From contig NZ_MDCB01000010.1 of the NCBI RefSeq assembly GCF_002939705.1, positions 1 through 64,000 of the forward strand: a stretch of 64,000 bases of DNA, written 5' to 3'. The stretch comes from Xanthomonas albilineans (GTDB lineage: Bacteria; Pseudomonadota; Gammaproteobacteria; Xanthomonadales; Xanthomonadaceae). Positions 55,531 through 64,000 of this stretch are shown one piece after another (within the stretch, counting starts at the first letter, position 1; each line of letters begins with the position of its first letter). A program made the translations under genes and the position numbers. The notes under the pieces are model-generated. The model worked only from the letters and a program-made list of their open reading frames with translations, made no database searches and was not told where the DNA came from.

Positions 55531-57132
55531 ATGCCCGCAATGCGCAGCAAGCCGCCATGCGATGCCGTGATCGTGGGGGCCGGCCACAACGGCCTGGTCT
55601 GCGCCGCGTATCTGGCGCGGGCCGGTTGGACGGTGACGGTGCTGGAGCGGCGCGGCGTGGTCGGTGGTGCTGCGGTCACCGAGGAGTTCCACCCAGGATT
55701 CCGCAACTCGGTGGCGTCGTATACGGTGTCGCTGCTGCAGCCCAAAGTGATTGCCGACCTCGATCTGGCCGGGCATGGCCTGCGCATCGTGCCGCGACGC
55801 CGCAACAATTTCCTGCCGTTGCCGAACGACCGTTATCTACTGACCGGCGCTGGCCTGACCCAGTCCGAAATCGCCAAATTCTCCGCGCGCGACGCCGCTC
55901 GCCTACCCGCCTACGAGGCGCGGCTGGAATGCATTGCCGACGTGCTGCGTGCGCTGGCGTTGCAGCCGCCACCCAACGTCACCGAGGGCGGCTGGTGGCA
56001 GGCGCTACCGGAGTTGCTGCGTGCCGCTCGCCTCGGGCGGCGCCTGCATGCATTGGAGGCGACCTTGCGCCAGGAGTTGCTGGATTTGTTCACGCTCTCG
56101 GCCGCCGAGTATCTGGAGCGCTGGTTCGAGAGCGAACCGGTCAAGGCCTTGTTCGGCTTCGACGGTATCGTCGGCAACTACGCTAGCCCGTACACGCCGG
56201 GTTCGGCCTACGTGCTGTTGCACCATGTGTTCGGCGAAAGCAACGGGGTCAAGGGCGCCTGGGGGCACGCGCTGGGCGGCATGGGCGCGATCACGCAGGC
56301 GATGGCCAAGGCCGCAGTCGCGGCCGGCGCCCGCATCCGTACCGATGTCGGTGTGGCTGAGATTTTGGTCAAGGACGGACGCGCAGTCGGCGTGCTGACC
56401 GAACGTGGCGAACGTGTGTACGCGCGGCATGTGGTCGCCAACGTCAATCCCAAGTTGCTTTACGAACGCCTGCTCGACCCCAGGCACGTGCCGGCCGCCA
56501 CCTTGGAGCGCATGGCGCACTGGCGCTGTGGTTCCGGCACGTTTCGCATGAACGTGGCGCTATCGCGGTTGCCCACGTTCCGCGCGTTGCCCGAGCCAGG
56601 CGATCATCTCACCGCCGGCATCGTGCTGGCGCCGAGCCTGGGCTACATGGATCGTGCCTACCACGATGCGCGTGCGCAGGGCTGGTCGCGCGACCCGATC
56701 ATTGAATTGCTCATTCCGAGCACGTTGGATACATCGCTGGCGCCGCCCGGTCAGCACGTGGCCAGTCTGTTCTGCCAGCACGTAGCGCCGCAATTGCCGC
56801 AGGGGCGTTCGTGGGATGCGTATCGCGACGTGGTCGCGGACCTGATGATCGCTACCGTCGAGCGTTACGCGCCGGGTTTCGCCGCCTCGGTGTTGGGGCG
56901 GCAGGTGCTGACTCCGCTGGACCTGGAGCGCACGTTCGGTTTGGTCGGCGGCGACATTTTTCATGGTGCGTTGAGCCTCAACCAGTTGTTCAGTGCGCGG
57001 CCGATGCTTGGCCAAGCCGCGTATCGCGGTGCGATTGCTGGCTTGTTTCTATGTGGGTCTGGTACGCATCCTGGCGGTGGCGTGACTGGCGCGCCCGGCC
57101 ACAACGCGGCGATGGCCCTGTTGCGTGGTTGA
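55531..57132 (+). CDS. FAD-dependent phytoene-dehydrogenase-like oxidoreductase
   Basis: 533 residues. The Rossmann FAD motif is at the start (VIVGAGHNGLVCAAYLARAG, then VTVLERR), and the C-terminal FAD region is LFLCGSGTHPGGGVTGAPG. It resembles the CrtI/PYROXD2-like group of putative desaturases and oxidases. Adjacent genes are not carotenoid genes, so a role in pigment synthesis is not supported. The substrate is unknown. Confidence 0.85.
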   Translation: MPAMRSKPPCDAVIVGAGHNGLVCAAYLARAGWTVTVLERRGVVGGAAVTEEFHPGFRNSVASYTVSLLQPKVIADLDLAGHGLRIVPRRRNNFLPLPNDRYLLTGAGLTQSEIAKFSARDAARLPAYEARLECIADVLRALALQPPPNVTEGGWWQALPELLRAARLGRRLHALEATLRQELLDLFTLSAAEYLERWFESEPVKALFGFDGIVGNYASPYTPGSAYVLLHHVFGESNGVKGAWGHALGGMGAITQAMAKAAVAAGARIRTDVGVAEILVKDGRAVGVLTERGERVYARHVVANVNPKLLYERLLDPRHVPAATLERMAHWRCGSGTFRMNVALSRLPTFRALPEPGDHLTAGIVLAPSLGYMDRAYHDARAQGWSRDPIIELLIPSTLDTSLAPPGQHVASLFCQHVAPQLPQGRSWDAYRDVVADLMIATVERYAPGFAASVLGRQVLTPLDLERTFGLVGGDIFHGALSLNQLFSARPMLGQAAYRGAIAGLFLCGSGTHPGGGVTGAPGHNAAMALLRG

Positions 57133-57446
57133 GCTGCGTCGCTGTTTGCGCACAGTAAGGCAAGCAAGCGCGCATCGGTTCGAGCGAGGCGATCGTGGAA
57201 TAGGCGGCGCGGCCTAGCGTGGATTCGTGGCGCGATGGCGGACGCACCGCGGTGTGGCGATGTCTGTCGATATGGTCGCCTCGTCTGTGGACTTCAAACG
57301 CCGCCGCCTACTCTGCCGGGCGCGAAGGGCGGTGTGTGCGCTTATCAAAAGCGCGTAATTTTCGCTTGGCGGCGATGTGTCATGGGCCGTATATGCCGTG
57401 AAGTGGTGATGATGTACGTACAAAATTCCAATTACAGCGTACGCAA

Positions 57447-57474
57447 AAAAGCCCACCCGCGGGGGTGGGCTTTT
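57447..57474 (-). terminator. Terminator after the TonB-dependent receptor gene
   Basis: Stem AAAAGCCCACCC (57447-57458) / GGGTGGGCTTTT (57463-57474), loop GCGG, 19 bp past the receptor stop. Both strands have a T-run, so it may act in both directions. The rest of 57133-57492 holds no supported gene. Confidence 0.85.
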
Positions 57475-57492
57475 CCGATTGTGCGTATCCGC

Positions 57493-60318
57493 TTACTTGC
57501 CGAACGCGTAATGCATTTGCAGGTAGTACGCGCGGCCGTACACGTCGTAGTTGTAATCGTTGTACGCCCAATATGTGCTGCCAGGATAGGACTTGTCGAG
57601 CGGCGGCATCTTGTTGAACACGTTGGTCACCATCAGCGACAGCTCCATGCCCTCGAATGCCTTGTAGGTGATGCTGGCGTTGTGGGTGATGTGCGAAGGA
57701 AGTTTCCCGCCTCGCGTTCCGGCATAGCCATCGGCGTTCAATGTCGCGGCATAGTTGGGCGTCTTGTCGAACCAGTTGGCATACCAGGTGGTCGAGAAAT
57801 CGCCGATATCCCAGGTGAGCGCCGCATCGGCCTTGCGCTTGGGATCGGTACTCCAGTATGGATCGTTGAGCAGATCCACTGGGGTGTCTCCGGCGTAGCG
57901 CACGTACTTGTGGCGCAGGTTCTGGGTGTAGCTGACAATACTGCTCAGGTCACCCCAGCGTCCCAGGTCGTAGCCATAACGTAAGGAGGCGATGACTGTT
58001 TCCAGTTTCTGGTTGGAGATGTTGATCTTCGGCGTATAGATGGTGGCGAGTTGGCCCGTCGAATCGCGGGTGACCTGTGATTCGGCGGCTTGGCACAGTG
58101 CCGAGCTGGGGGAGTCGATGCCGGCGCGGCAGCGGTAGTCCTGCAGGCTCAGCGCATCGGAGCTTTGCAGGGTGACTTCATCGCTGATATCCCAGTTGAG
58201 ATAGTCGACGGTCAGGGCCATGCGCTCCACCGGCGACCACACGAAGCCTGCGCTCCAAACCGTGGCGTTGATCGGCTTCAGCCCCAAGTTGCCGGACTGC
58301 GTGCCGAAGAACTGGGCGCTGGAATACTGTTGTGGGCAATTATCGGTGTTGCCTGGCAGGTAGCCGCGCTGTGCGCACTGGTAGTAGTCGGTCACGGTGT
58401 TGTAATAGCCGCTCTTGCCTTGGTAAAGATCGGACAGGGTCGGTGCACGGAACGCGGTGCCGTATTTGCCACGCAGCAGCAGCGATTCGAACGGACGGTA
58501 CTCCAGTGCGACGCTGTAGGTCGGCTTGTCGATGGTGCGGCCGCTGGCCTTGAACGCGTCGTAGCGGCCTGCCAGGGTGATGGTCAGTGGGTCGAAGACC
58601 GGCATCCGCAGTTCCGAGGTCAGCGCGTAGCGGTCGCGCTGACCACCGCCGGACACCGACGTCAGGCCCCAGATATCACCGTTGAGGATCGCAGGATCCG
58701 GGTCGTAGTACCATTTCTGCTTGCCGTATTCCCCGACGACGGCTAAGCCAGCATCGCCACCGGGCAGGCTGAATAGCTTGGCGTTGGTCGCTTGCAGACG
58801 AATCATGCCGTCGGAGGTTTTGCTCTTGTTGGTGGCATAACCGGTGAAGCTGGCGAATTCCTGTTGACTAATCGGCTGGTAGAACGCCGCGTAATTCGGC
58901 GAATAGACCGGGTAGGTGCCATAGATCGGGTCCACGCCGAGTTGCGGTCCGAGCACCTTGTCGATGAAAAATTGATCGATTGCTGCTTTGTAGCGGACGA
59001 AAATGTTTTCTTGGAGTTTGTACTGCGTGTAGGTGACGCCGGCATCGTAGTCCCAGGTCGATTGGCCGAGTGTGCCTTTGGCACCAAACGTGACGCGCAC
59101 CGACTCGCTCTTGTCGTGAGCCATGGTGTCCTTGATGCCATTGACGCCCATTTCCTCTGGCGCAAAACTGCGTTGCAGGTTGACCAGATCTTTTATTTTC
59201 GGGTCGTAGTAATAGCCGAAGTCTGACGCTGTGTTCCACCAAATCAAGCTTGCCCCAGGGTGGTACTTGGTTTGTTCGTGGTTGTAGAGCGTGTCGCCGT
59301 AGAGTTGCACGTTATCATTTATGTCGTGGGTGCCGTGCAGGTAGACTTGCGCGGATTTGAGGCTGCTGTTGAGGGTTCGATAACCCGGCATGTAGGCCGA
59401 ACCGCAGTAATATTCATCGCCAAAACCGACCCGGCGCTGCAAAGCTTCGGTGCCATCGAACAGGCGGGAGACGTTCTGGCATCGCGCTGGATCCAGGAAG
59501 TGGTAGCTTGTTTTCTTACCGTAGACCAGAAAGTTGCGTCCAACCAATTGTGGGGAATACCCCTGGGTGTTGAACTGCTTGGTCAGGTCGCGCTGGTAGG
59601 CCCAGATCGGGTCCTTTTCCTCGTACTGCACGCCTCCCAGTAAGCTGGTGCGGCCATCGGAGGAGGTCCAGCCATCGGCGAAGGTCGCGCGGAAGTTGTT
59701 GCCGCCGCCTTCGAAGTAGCGGCCGCCACGGATGCTGAACACCGCGCCGTCCAGCTTCTTCTTGAGGATCACGTTGATGACGCCGGCGATGGCGTCGGAG
59801 CCATACAGGGCCGATTGGCCGCCCGGCAGAATCTCGATGCGGTCGATCAGGTCGATCGGAATGCCGCTGATGTTGTTGAAGGTATCGGTGCCGTCGTACA
59901 GCGCGGGGTAGTTCGACATCGGACGGCCGTCGATCAGGTATTTCACGTACCCCTGCGGCAGGCCGAACAGGCTGACGGACTTCGCGCCCTGGGTGAAGGT
60001 GTTGGAGCTTTGCCCGCCTTCCACTCCGCCGGTGGCGAAGGAGCTCTTCTGCAGCACTTCGGCGACGCTGCTGAAGCCGCGAGCCTTGATTTCCTCGGCA
60101 TCGATCGTGGTGACCGGGGTGGCGATCTCGATCTGGCTTTGCGGAATCAGCGAGCCGGTGACGGTGATCTTGCTTAGGTTCGTCGTCTTGTCGGTTGACT
60201 TGCCATCGGATGCGCTGTCCTGCGCAAGGGCGTTGAACGCTGTTGGGAGCAACATGGCCGAGACAAGTGCGGCACTGAGTTGGCGATGCATGAAATAACG
60301 AGTGTGACGAGCAGTCAT
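57493..60318 (-). CDS. TonB-dependent outer-membrane receptor
   Basis: 941 residues. ATG 60318 gives a signal peptide (LSAALVSAMLLPTAFNALAQ); a TTG at 60342 is less likely. A TonB-box-like segment (LSKITVTGS) precedes the plug domain (VTTIDAEEIKARGFSSVAEV, GQSALYGSDAIAGVINVILK). The 22-strand barrel follows, ending in an aromatic residue pattern (YLQMHYAFGK). It imports a scarce substrate across the outer membrane using TonB energy. No siderophore or sugar genes are adjacent, so the ligand is unknown. Its plug resembles the Xanthomonas and Caulobacter carbohydrate/peptide-type receptors. Confidence 0.92.
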   Translation of the reverse strand: MTARHTRYFMHRQLSAALVSAMLLPTAFNALAQDSASDGKSTDKTTNLSKITVTGSLIPQSQIEIATPVTTIDAEEIKARGFSSVAEVLQKSSFATGGVEGGQSSNTFTQGAKSVSLFGLPQGYVKYLIDGRPMSNYPALYDGTDTFNNISGIPIDLIDRIEILPGGQSALYGSDAIAGVINVILKKKLDGAVFSIRGGRYFEGGGNNFRATFADGWTSSDGRTSLLGGVQYEEKDPIWAYQRDLTKQFNTQGYSPQLVGRNFLVYGKKTSYHFLDPARCQNVSRLFDGTEALQRRVGFGDEYYCGSAYMPGYRTLNSSLKSAQVYLHGTHDINDNVQLYGDTLYNHEQTKYHPGASLIWWNTASDFGYYYDPKIKDLVNLQRSFAPEEMGVNGIKDTMAHDKSESVRVTFGAKGTLGQSTWDYDAGVTYTQYKLQENIFVRYKAAIDQFFIDKVLGPQLGVDPIYGTYPVYSPNYAAFYQPISQQEFASFTGYATNKSKTSDGMIRLQATNAKLFSLPGGDAGLAVVGEYGKQKWYYDPDPAILNGDIWGLTSVSGGGQRDRYALTSELRMPVFDPLTITLAGRYDAFKASGRTIDKPTYSVALEYRPFESLLLRGKYGTAFRAPTLSDLYQGKSGYYNTVTDYYQCAQRGYLPGNTDNCPQQYSSAQFFGTQSGNLGLKPINATVWSAGFVWSPVERMALTVDYLNWDISDEVTLQSSDALSLQDYRCRAGIDSPSSALCQAAESQVTRDSTGQLATIYTPKINISNQKLETVIASLRYGYDLGRWGDLSSIVSYTQNLRHKYVRYAGDTPVDLLNDPYWSTDPKRKADAALTWDIGDFSTTWYANWFDKTPNYAATLNADGYAGTRGGKLPSHITHNASITYKAFEGMELSLMVTNVFNKMPPLDKSYPGSTYWAYNDYNYDVYGRAYYLQMHYAFGK

Positions 60319-61022
60319 GATTTTTCTGTTCCCGAAAATCAATCGATGAGAGGGGGGACTCGGCCTCGTGCCACGACATGTGTGTCGAAAGTTGGATCGC
60401 TTCCCGCGATGTGACCAAACGTAACACGGACTTAACGGTTGACTTTATGAGCCTGTCTCTTTTTTTGTCTACGGACTGCATATGTCTGGATTCAATGGCA
60501 AACATCGGTGAAACAGCCGATTACGTGCAGCGGATGACCGATTCGCATCATGTTGGGGCGTTGTATGTACATGATGCTGAATGGATGCGTTGGGCGAGCA
60601 GGCGAACGACGTGCGGTGCCTAACGAATGCATGTCTGGAGGTGGCGCTGGTGTCCGCGGGCGACGCACGGCTCGCACCAGATCGGTGATTCTGTTTCTCC
60701 CGGATGGGGCGGGAGCGGCGAGTGACGGTCACGATGCGTGCCTTGCGCGCCGTTGCCGGTGCGCTTCGATTGGCGTGCCCGCGTCGGGCCATCGCGTCCG
60801 TACACGGGGCGTTCGGGTGCCGATTGCGCAAATTTGCGCGGCAGGCGTGGGTACAGAGGCACATGGCCGAGGATGGCGAATGCCTCGCACTTGTATAGTC
60901 GTATGTCCATCTGATCCCTCGCGTCGCGACCGCTGGGTCAACAGCCATGGTCGCGGTGCGGTCCTGTCCCCGTCTCCCGCTTGCCGCGCAGTGCCCTGCG
61001 TGCAAGCGTTTCATTTCATTCG
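60319..61022. other. Long divergent intergenic region
   Basis: About 700 bp between the TonB-dependent receptor and the Mrp gene, with promoters expected at both ends. Open frames here have no family features. I see no Fur-box-like palindrome that I would defend. Confidence 0.4.
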
Positions 61023-61886
61023 ATGAGTTTCCCAATGACCGAACATCTCCGCCTTCCCGCCCACGCCGTCCAGCCCAAACTCGCGCCGCATCCCCGTATC
61101 CGTAATGTCATCGCCGTCGGTTCCGGTAAGGGCGGGGTGGGCAAGTCCACCACGGCAGTGAATCTGGCCCTGGCCCTGCAGCGTCAGGGGGCACGGGTCG
61201 GGGTGCTGGATGCCGATGTCTATGGGCCCAGCGTGCCGGCGATGCTCGGGTTGAGCGGTCGGCCGGACAGCCCGGACGATAAGACGATCGAACCGATGCG
61301 CGCTTTTGGCATCGAGGCGATGTCGATCGGCCTGCTGGTGGACCAGGACACGCCGATGATCTGGCGCGGGCCGATGGCGACCTCGGCGTTGACGCAGTTG
61401 TTCGCCGACACGCTGTGGGACGACTTGGACTGCCTGCTGATCGATCTGCCGCCGGGTACCGGCGACATCCAGTTGACCCTGGCGCAGAAGATCCCGGTGG
61501 CCGGTGCGGTGATCGTCACCACTCCGCAGGATATCGCCACGCTGGACGCAAAAAAGGCGCTGAAGATGTTCGAGAAGGTCGAAGTGCCGGTGCTGGGCAT
61601 CGTCGAGAACATGGCGATGCACACGTGCAGCCAGTGCGGCCATGTTGAGCATGTGTTCGGTGCGGGCGGCGGCCAGCGCATGGCGCAGGAGTATGGAGTG
61701 CCGCTGTTGGGGGCGCTGCCGCTGGCGATTGCGATCCGGGAGCAAGGCGATGCCGGCACGCCGATCGTGGTGGCGGCGCCGGAGTCGGTTGCGGCACAAG
61801 CCTATATGGCCACGGCGCAGCGCTTGGTCGAGGAGTTGCGCAAGCGGCCGCGTGCGGCCATCCCGATTGCCGCGGCGTTGCGTTGA
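61023..61886 (+). CDS. apbC: Mrp/ApbC-family Fe-S cluster carrier ATPase
   Basis: 287 residues. ATG 61023 or 61035 are both possible. The deviant Walker [13 protein letters not shown] lies near residue 37, with [12 protein letters not shown] and the cluster-binding CSQCG (Cys-x2-Cys) near residue 205. The N-terminal MIP18/DUF59 domain of E. coli Mrp is absent. It moves Fe-S clusters to target enzymes such as dehydratases. It is separated from dcd by 128 bp. Confidence 0.92.
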   Translation: MSFPMTEHLRLPAHAVQPKLAPHPRIRNVIAVGSGKGGVGKSTTAVNLALALQRQGARVGVLDADVYGPSVPAMLGLSGRPDSPDDKTIEPMRAFGIEAMSIGLLVDQDTPMIWRGPMATSALTQLFADTLWDDLDCLLIDLPPGTGDIQLTLAQKIPVAGAVIVTTPQDIATLDAKKALKMFEKVEVPVLGIVENMAMHTCSQCGHVEHVFGAGGGQRMAQEYGVPLLGALPLAIAIREQGDAGTPIVVAAPESVAAQAYMATAQRLVEELRKRPRAAIPIAAALR

Positions 61887-62014
61887 GGGCCGGAGCCGCT
61901 CGGCGAATGGCCCACGACCAGCTAGAATCGCCGGCTGTTGCGGCCCGTTTTCGGCGTCGGTCGCGTTTCCGGCGTGCAGGCCGTGGCCTGCCGCCATCGG
62001 CATCAGGACTACCC

Positions 62015-62581
62015 ATGAGCATCAAGAGCGACCGTTGGATCCGCCGCATGTCCGAACAGCACGGCATGATCGCGCCGTACGAACCGGGCCAGGTCAAACA
62101 GGTCAATGGCGAGCGCATCGTCAGTTATGGCACTTCGAGTTACGGCTATGACGTGCGTTGTTCGCGCGAATTCAAGGTGTTCACCAACATCAACTCGACC
62201 ATCGTCGATCCCAAGCACTTCGACAACGGGAGTTTCGTCGACATCGAATCGGATGTCTGCATCATCCCGCCCAACAGTTTTGCCTTGGCACGGACGGTGG
62301 AGTACTTCCGCATTCCGCGCAGTACGCTGGTGGTTTGCCTGGGCAAGAGCACCTACGCGCGCTGCGGCATCATTGTCAACGTGACCCCGCTGGAGCCGGA
62401 GTGGGAGGGGCACGTGACCCTGGAGTTCAGCAATACCACACCCCTGCCAGCGCGCATCTATGCCAATGAAGGTGTCGCGCAGATGCTGTTCTTCGAGTCC
62501 GACGAGATCTGCGAAACCAGCTACAAGGACCGCGGTGGCAAGTACCAGGGCCAGACCGGCGTGACCTTGCCCAGAACCTGA
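62015..62581 (+). CDS. dcd: dCTP deaminase
   Basis: 188 residues from ATG 62015 ([20 protein letters not shown]). Motifs are [33 protein letters not shown] with the catalytic Glu, and the C-terminal [12 protein letters not shown]. It makes dUTP for thymidylate synthesis. Length is normal. Confidence 0.96.
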   Translation: MSIKSDRWIRRMSEQHGMIAPYEPGQVKQVNGERIVSYGTSSYGYDVRCSREFKVFTNINSTIVDPKHFDNGSFVDIESDVCIIPPNSFALARTVEYFRIPRSTLVVCLGKSTYARCGIIVNVTPLEPEWEGHVTLEFSNTTPLPARIYANEGVAQMLFFESDEICETSYKDRGGKYQGQTGVTLPRT

Positions 62582-62705
62582 GTTTCCCTTTCGATCACGA
62601 GGGCCCCCCAGACAAGCGCTGCTGGCACGATCCGAGCGCTGGCGCCGGGGTGTTCAACGTCCGTCGTTGATCCGCCACGCCGCCGCCATGTGTCGGTGTC
62701 GGCGG

Positions 62706-62873
62706 TTATTTGCCGCGGCCGAACAACATGCCGACGCCGACCGCGACCAGAATTGCCGGCCACCAGGTCGCGATCAATCGGCCCAGGCTCAGATGGGTCC
62801 AGCCCAGGTTGTTGGCCAGGAACACCAGGCCGATCAGGATCAGCACGATGGCGGCGATCGCATTGGATTTCAT
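62706..62873 (-). CDS. 55-residue membrane protein (LiaF-like transmembrane segment)
   Basis: A short ORF from ATG 62873 to TAA 62708-62706. Two hydrophobic helices (AIAAIVLILIGLVFLANNLG and LIATWWPAILVAVGVGMLFG) are followed by RGK. This matches the small LiaI-LiaF-like/DUF5668 membrane hairpins often found in this family. There is no strong ribosome binding site. Its clean two-helix pattern and codon use support it. Function unknown. Confidence 0.7.
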   Translation of the reverse strand: MKSNAIAAIVLILIGLVFLANNLGWTHLSLGRLIATWWPAILVAVGVGMLFGRGK

Positions 62874-62904
62874 TGGAGTGCGGCTTCCGCAAATTTAAGG
62901 TTGC

Positions 62905-63312
62905 TTATCGTAGCCGCTGGCGCCAGGCCGCGACACGCGCCTGGAGCAGATCGGCGGGCAGCCGCTGGGCTGGGCCGCTGCCCCACGCCGGTCCGGGCCA
63001 GGCCGCATCGCCCGGATGCCGTCCCAAGACATGCACGTGCAATTGCGCCACCACGTTGCCTAGTGCGCCGATATTGAGCTTGCGCACGTCCGGCTCCTGG
63101 CGCAGCAACTGCGAGAGCTGATTGATCTCGGCCAATAGCAGGCGCTGCTGGTTGCCGTCCAGGTCGATCCATTCGCTGGCATCGGCTACCCGCGGTACCA
63201 GCAGCAGCCACGGGAAGCGGGCATCGTCCATCAGCCGGACTTGCGACAGTGGTCCGTCGGCGACGAACGCACTGTCGGCGTGCAGGCGTGGATCGAGCAT
63301 GAACTCGGCCAT
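62905..63312 (-). CDS. HIT-family nucleotide hydrolase-like protein
   Basis: 135 residues from ATG 63312. The HIT signature appears as NVVAQLHVHVLGR with the His pair. The head FMLDPRLHADSAFVADGPLS and tail WPGPAWGSG match the short proteobacterial HIT proteins. Such proteins hydrolyse or transfer nucleoside phosphates. It ends 31 bp before the LiaF-like gene and starts 9 bp after the dienelactone hydrolase stop, so the three are probably one transcript. Confidence 0.88.
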   Translation of the reverse strand: MAEFMLDPRLHADSAFVADGPLSQVRLMDDARFPWLLLVPRVADASEWIDLDGNQQRLLLAEINQLSQLLRQEPDVRKLNIGALGNVVAQLHVHVLGRHPGDAAWPGPAWGSGPAQRLPADLLQARVAAWRQRLR

Positions 63313-63321
63313 GGCCGTGAC

Positions 63322-63984
63322 TCAACCCAGGTGCTCGGCGAGGAAGGCCAGGCTGCGTTCGCGTGCGCGCTCGGCGCTGTCCGGGTCGTGGTGATGCGGA
63401 TCGACGTGGCGGTCGAAGCCGTGTCCGGCCGGATACACGAAGGTCTGCATCTGCGGCAGTTTTTCGCGGTGCTGCTGCACCGCTTCGGCGGGGATGCTGT
63501 TGTCGTGCGCGCCGAAGTGGAACAGCACCGGCGCCTTCGGCGTCTCGTCCAGAAACTGGGTGTTGCGCCCGCCGTAGTAGCTCACCGAGGGCAGGCCCAA
63601 GCGCAGTGCCGCCAGCAGTGCGACGCTACCGCCCCAGCAGTAGCCGAGGGTGCCGACCTTGCCGGCCGGGGCCAGCGTCTGTGCGGCGGCCTGCACGATG
63701 TCCAAGGCCCGCTCGAAGCCGAGCGCACCGACCAGCTCCAGGCCCTTGTGCACGCCGTCCTGGTCGTATGTCAGTTGCACGTCTTTCTCGATCGGATCGA
63801 ACAGCGCCGGCGCCAGCACCGCGTAGCCCTGGGCGGCATAGCGCTCGGCGACTTCGCGGATGTAGGCGGTGACGCCGAAGATTTCCTGGATGATCACCAG
63901 CCCGGCGCGCGGGATGCCGTCTGGCTGAGCGTGCCAGGCGGAGACCTGGCCGTGCGCGGTGGAGAGGGTGATCCAGTGGCCCAT
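63322..63984 (-). CDS. Dienelactone hydrolase family protein
   Basis: 220 residues, ATG 63984 with AGGAG upstream. The Cys-Asp-His triad is visible: GYCWGGSVALLAA, FHFGAHDNSIPAEA and YPAGHGFDR. It is of normal length and probably cytoplasmic. The natural substrate is unknown, since no catechol pathway genes adjoin. Confidence 0.9.
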   Translation of the reverse strand: MGHWITLSTAHGQVSAWHAQPDGIPRAGLVIIQEIFGVTAYIREVAERYAAQGYAVLAPALFDPIEKDVQLTYDQDGVHKGLELVGALGFERALDIVQAAAQTLAPAGKVGTLGYCWGGSVALLAALRLGLPSVSYYGGRNTQFLDETPKAPVLFHFGAHDNSIPAEAVQQHREKLPQMQTFVYPAGHGFDRHVDPHHHDPDSAERARERSLAFLAEHLG

Positions 63985-64000
63985 GGTGCGCTCCTGTGGC

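Noticed and set aside
60469-61035. Antisense ORF in the receptor-Mrp intergenic region
   Set aside because: Low-complexity Arg/Ser/His content and no supporting start or family.

Overview
The window is a chromosomal stretch of a high-GC gammaproteobacterium of the family Xanthomonadaceae. A Xanthomonas, possibly an early-branching and genome-eroded one of the X. albilineans/sacchari type, is my best guess. This rests on gene content and style: a cyoABCD oxidase, paired M13 peptidases, a VirB6-DUF4189 pair, a TonB-dependent receptor, tandem CGAGTCC repeats between genes, and several decayed IS3/IS5 copies. Species assignment is inference. I see no rRNA, tRNA or CRISPR array.

Layout. 1-11 kb is an accessory, mobile-DNA region. 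It holds the tail of a probable mobilization gene, a frameshifted mobilization accessory gene and IS3 debris. It also holds a 1270-residue nuclease-STAND NTPase that looks like an anti-phage defence protein, a small secreted protein and a MASE1 membrane protein without recognisable kinase motifs. An orphan VirB6 / DUF4189 / membrane-protein set follows, then about 2 kb of almost gene-free DNA with an internally deleted IS3 copy. A secreted avidin-family biotin-binding protein follows at 11.4 kb. 12.4-16.3 kb is the cytochrome bo3 quinol oxidase operon cyoABCD. Next come an M61 peptidase, an alpha-oxoamine synthase, radA and a hydrolase.

22.9-37.3 kb is a sugar-catabolism block that reads as non-phosphorylative L-arabinose use. 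It encodes an exported GH51 arabinofuranosidase, an aldose mutarotase, a YtfQRT-YjfF-type ABC importer, an SDR aldose 1-dehydrogenase, an IlvD/EDD-type aldonate dehydratase, an AraD1 (FAH-fold) enzyme and a LysR regulator. A 10-bp operator-like motif is shared by the dehydratase/SDR and LysR/AraD1 intergenic regions. A cation:proton antiporter is embedded in the block. No lactonase gene is seen.

37.5-46.8 kb is mostly housekeeping: ypjD, ffh, a nitronate monooxygenase-like gene, a class IV aminotransferase, rpsP-rimM-trmD-rplS, a MATE exporter and hslR. 46.9-51 kb has katG, a second internally deleted IS3 copy and a low-GC patch with a small exported protein. 51-55.4 kb has two tandem M13 peptidases; the first has lost two of its three zinc ligands. 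The window ends with a phytoene-dehydrogenase-like oxidoreductase, a TonB-dependent receptor, an Mrp-type Fe-S carrier, dcd, a 55-residue membrane protein, a HIT protein and a dienelactone hydrolase.
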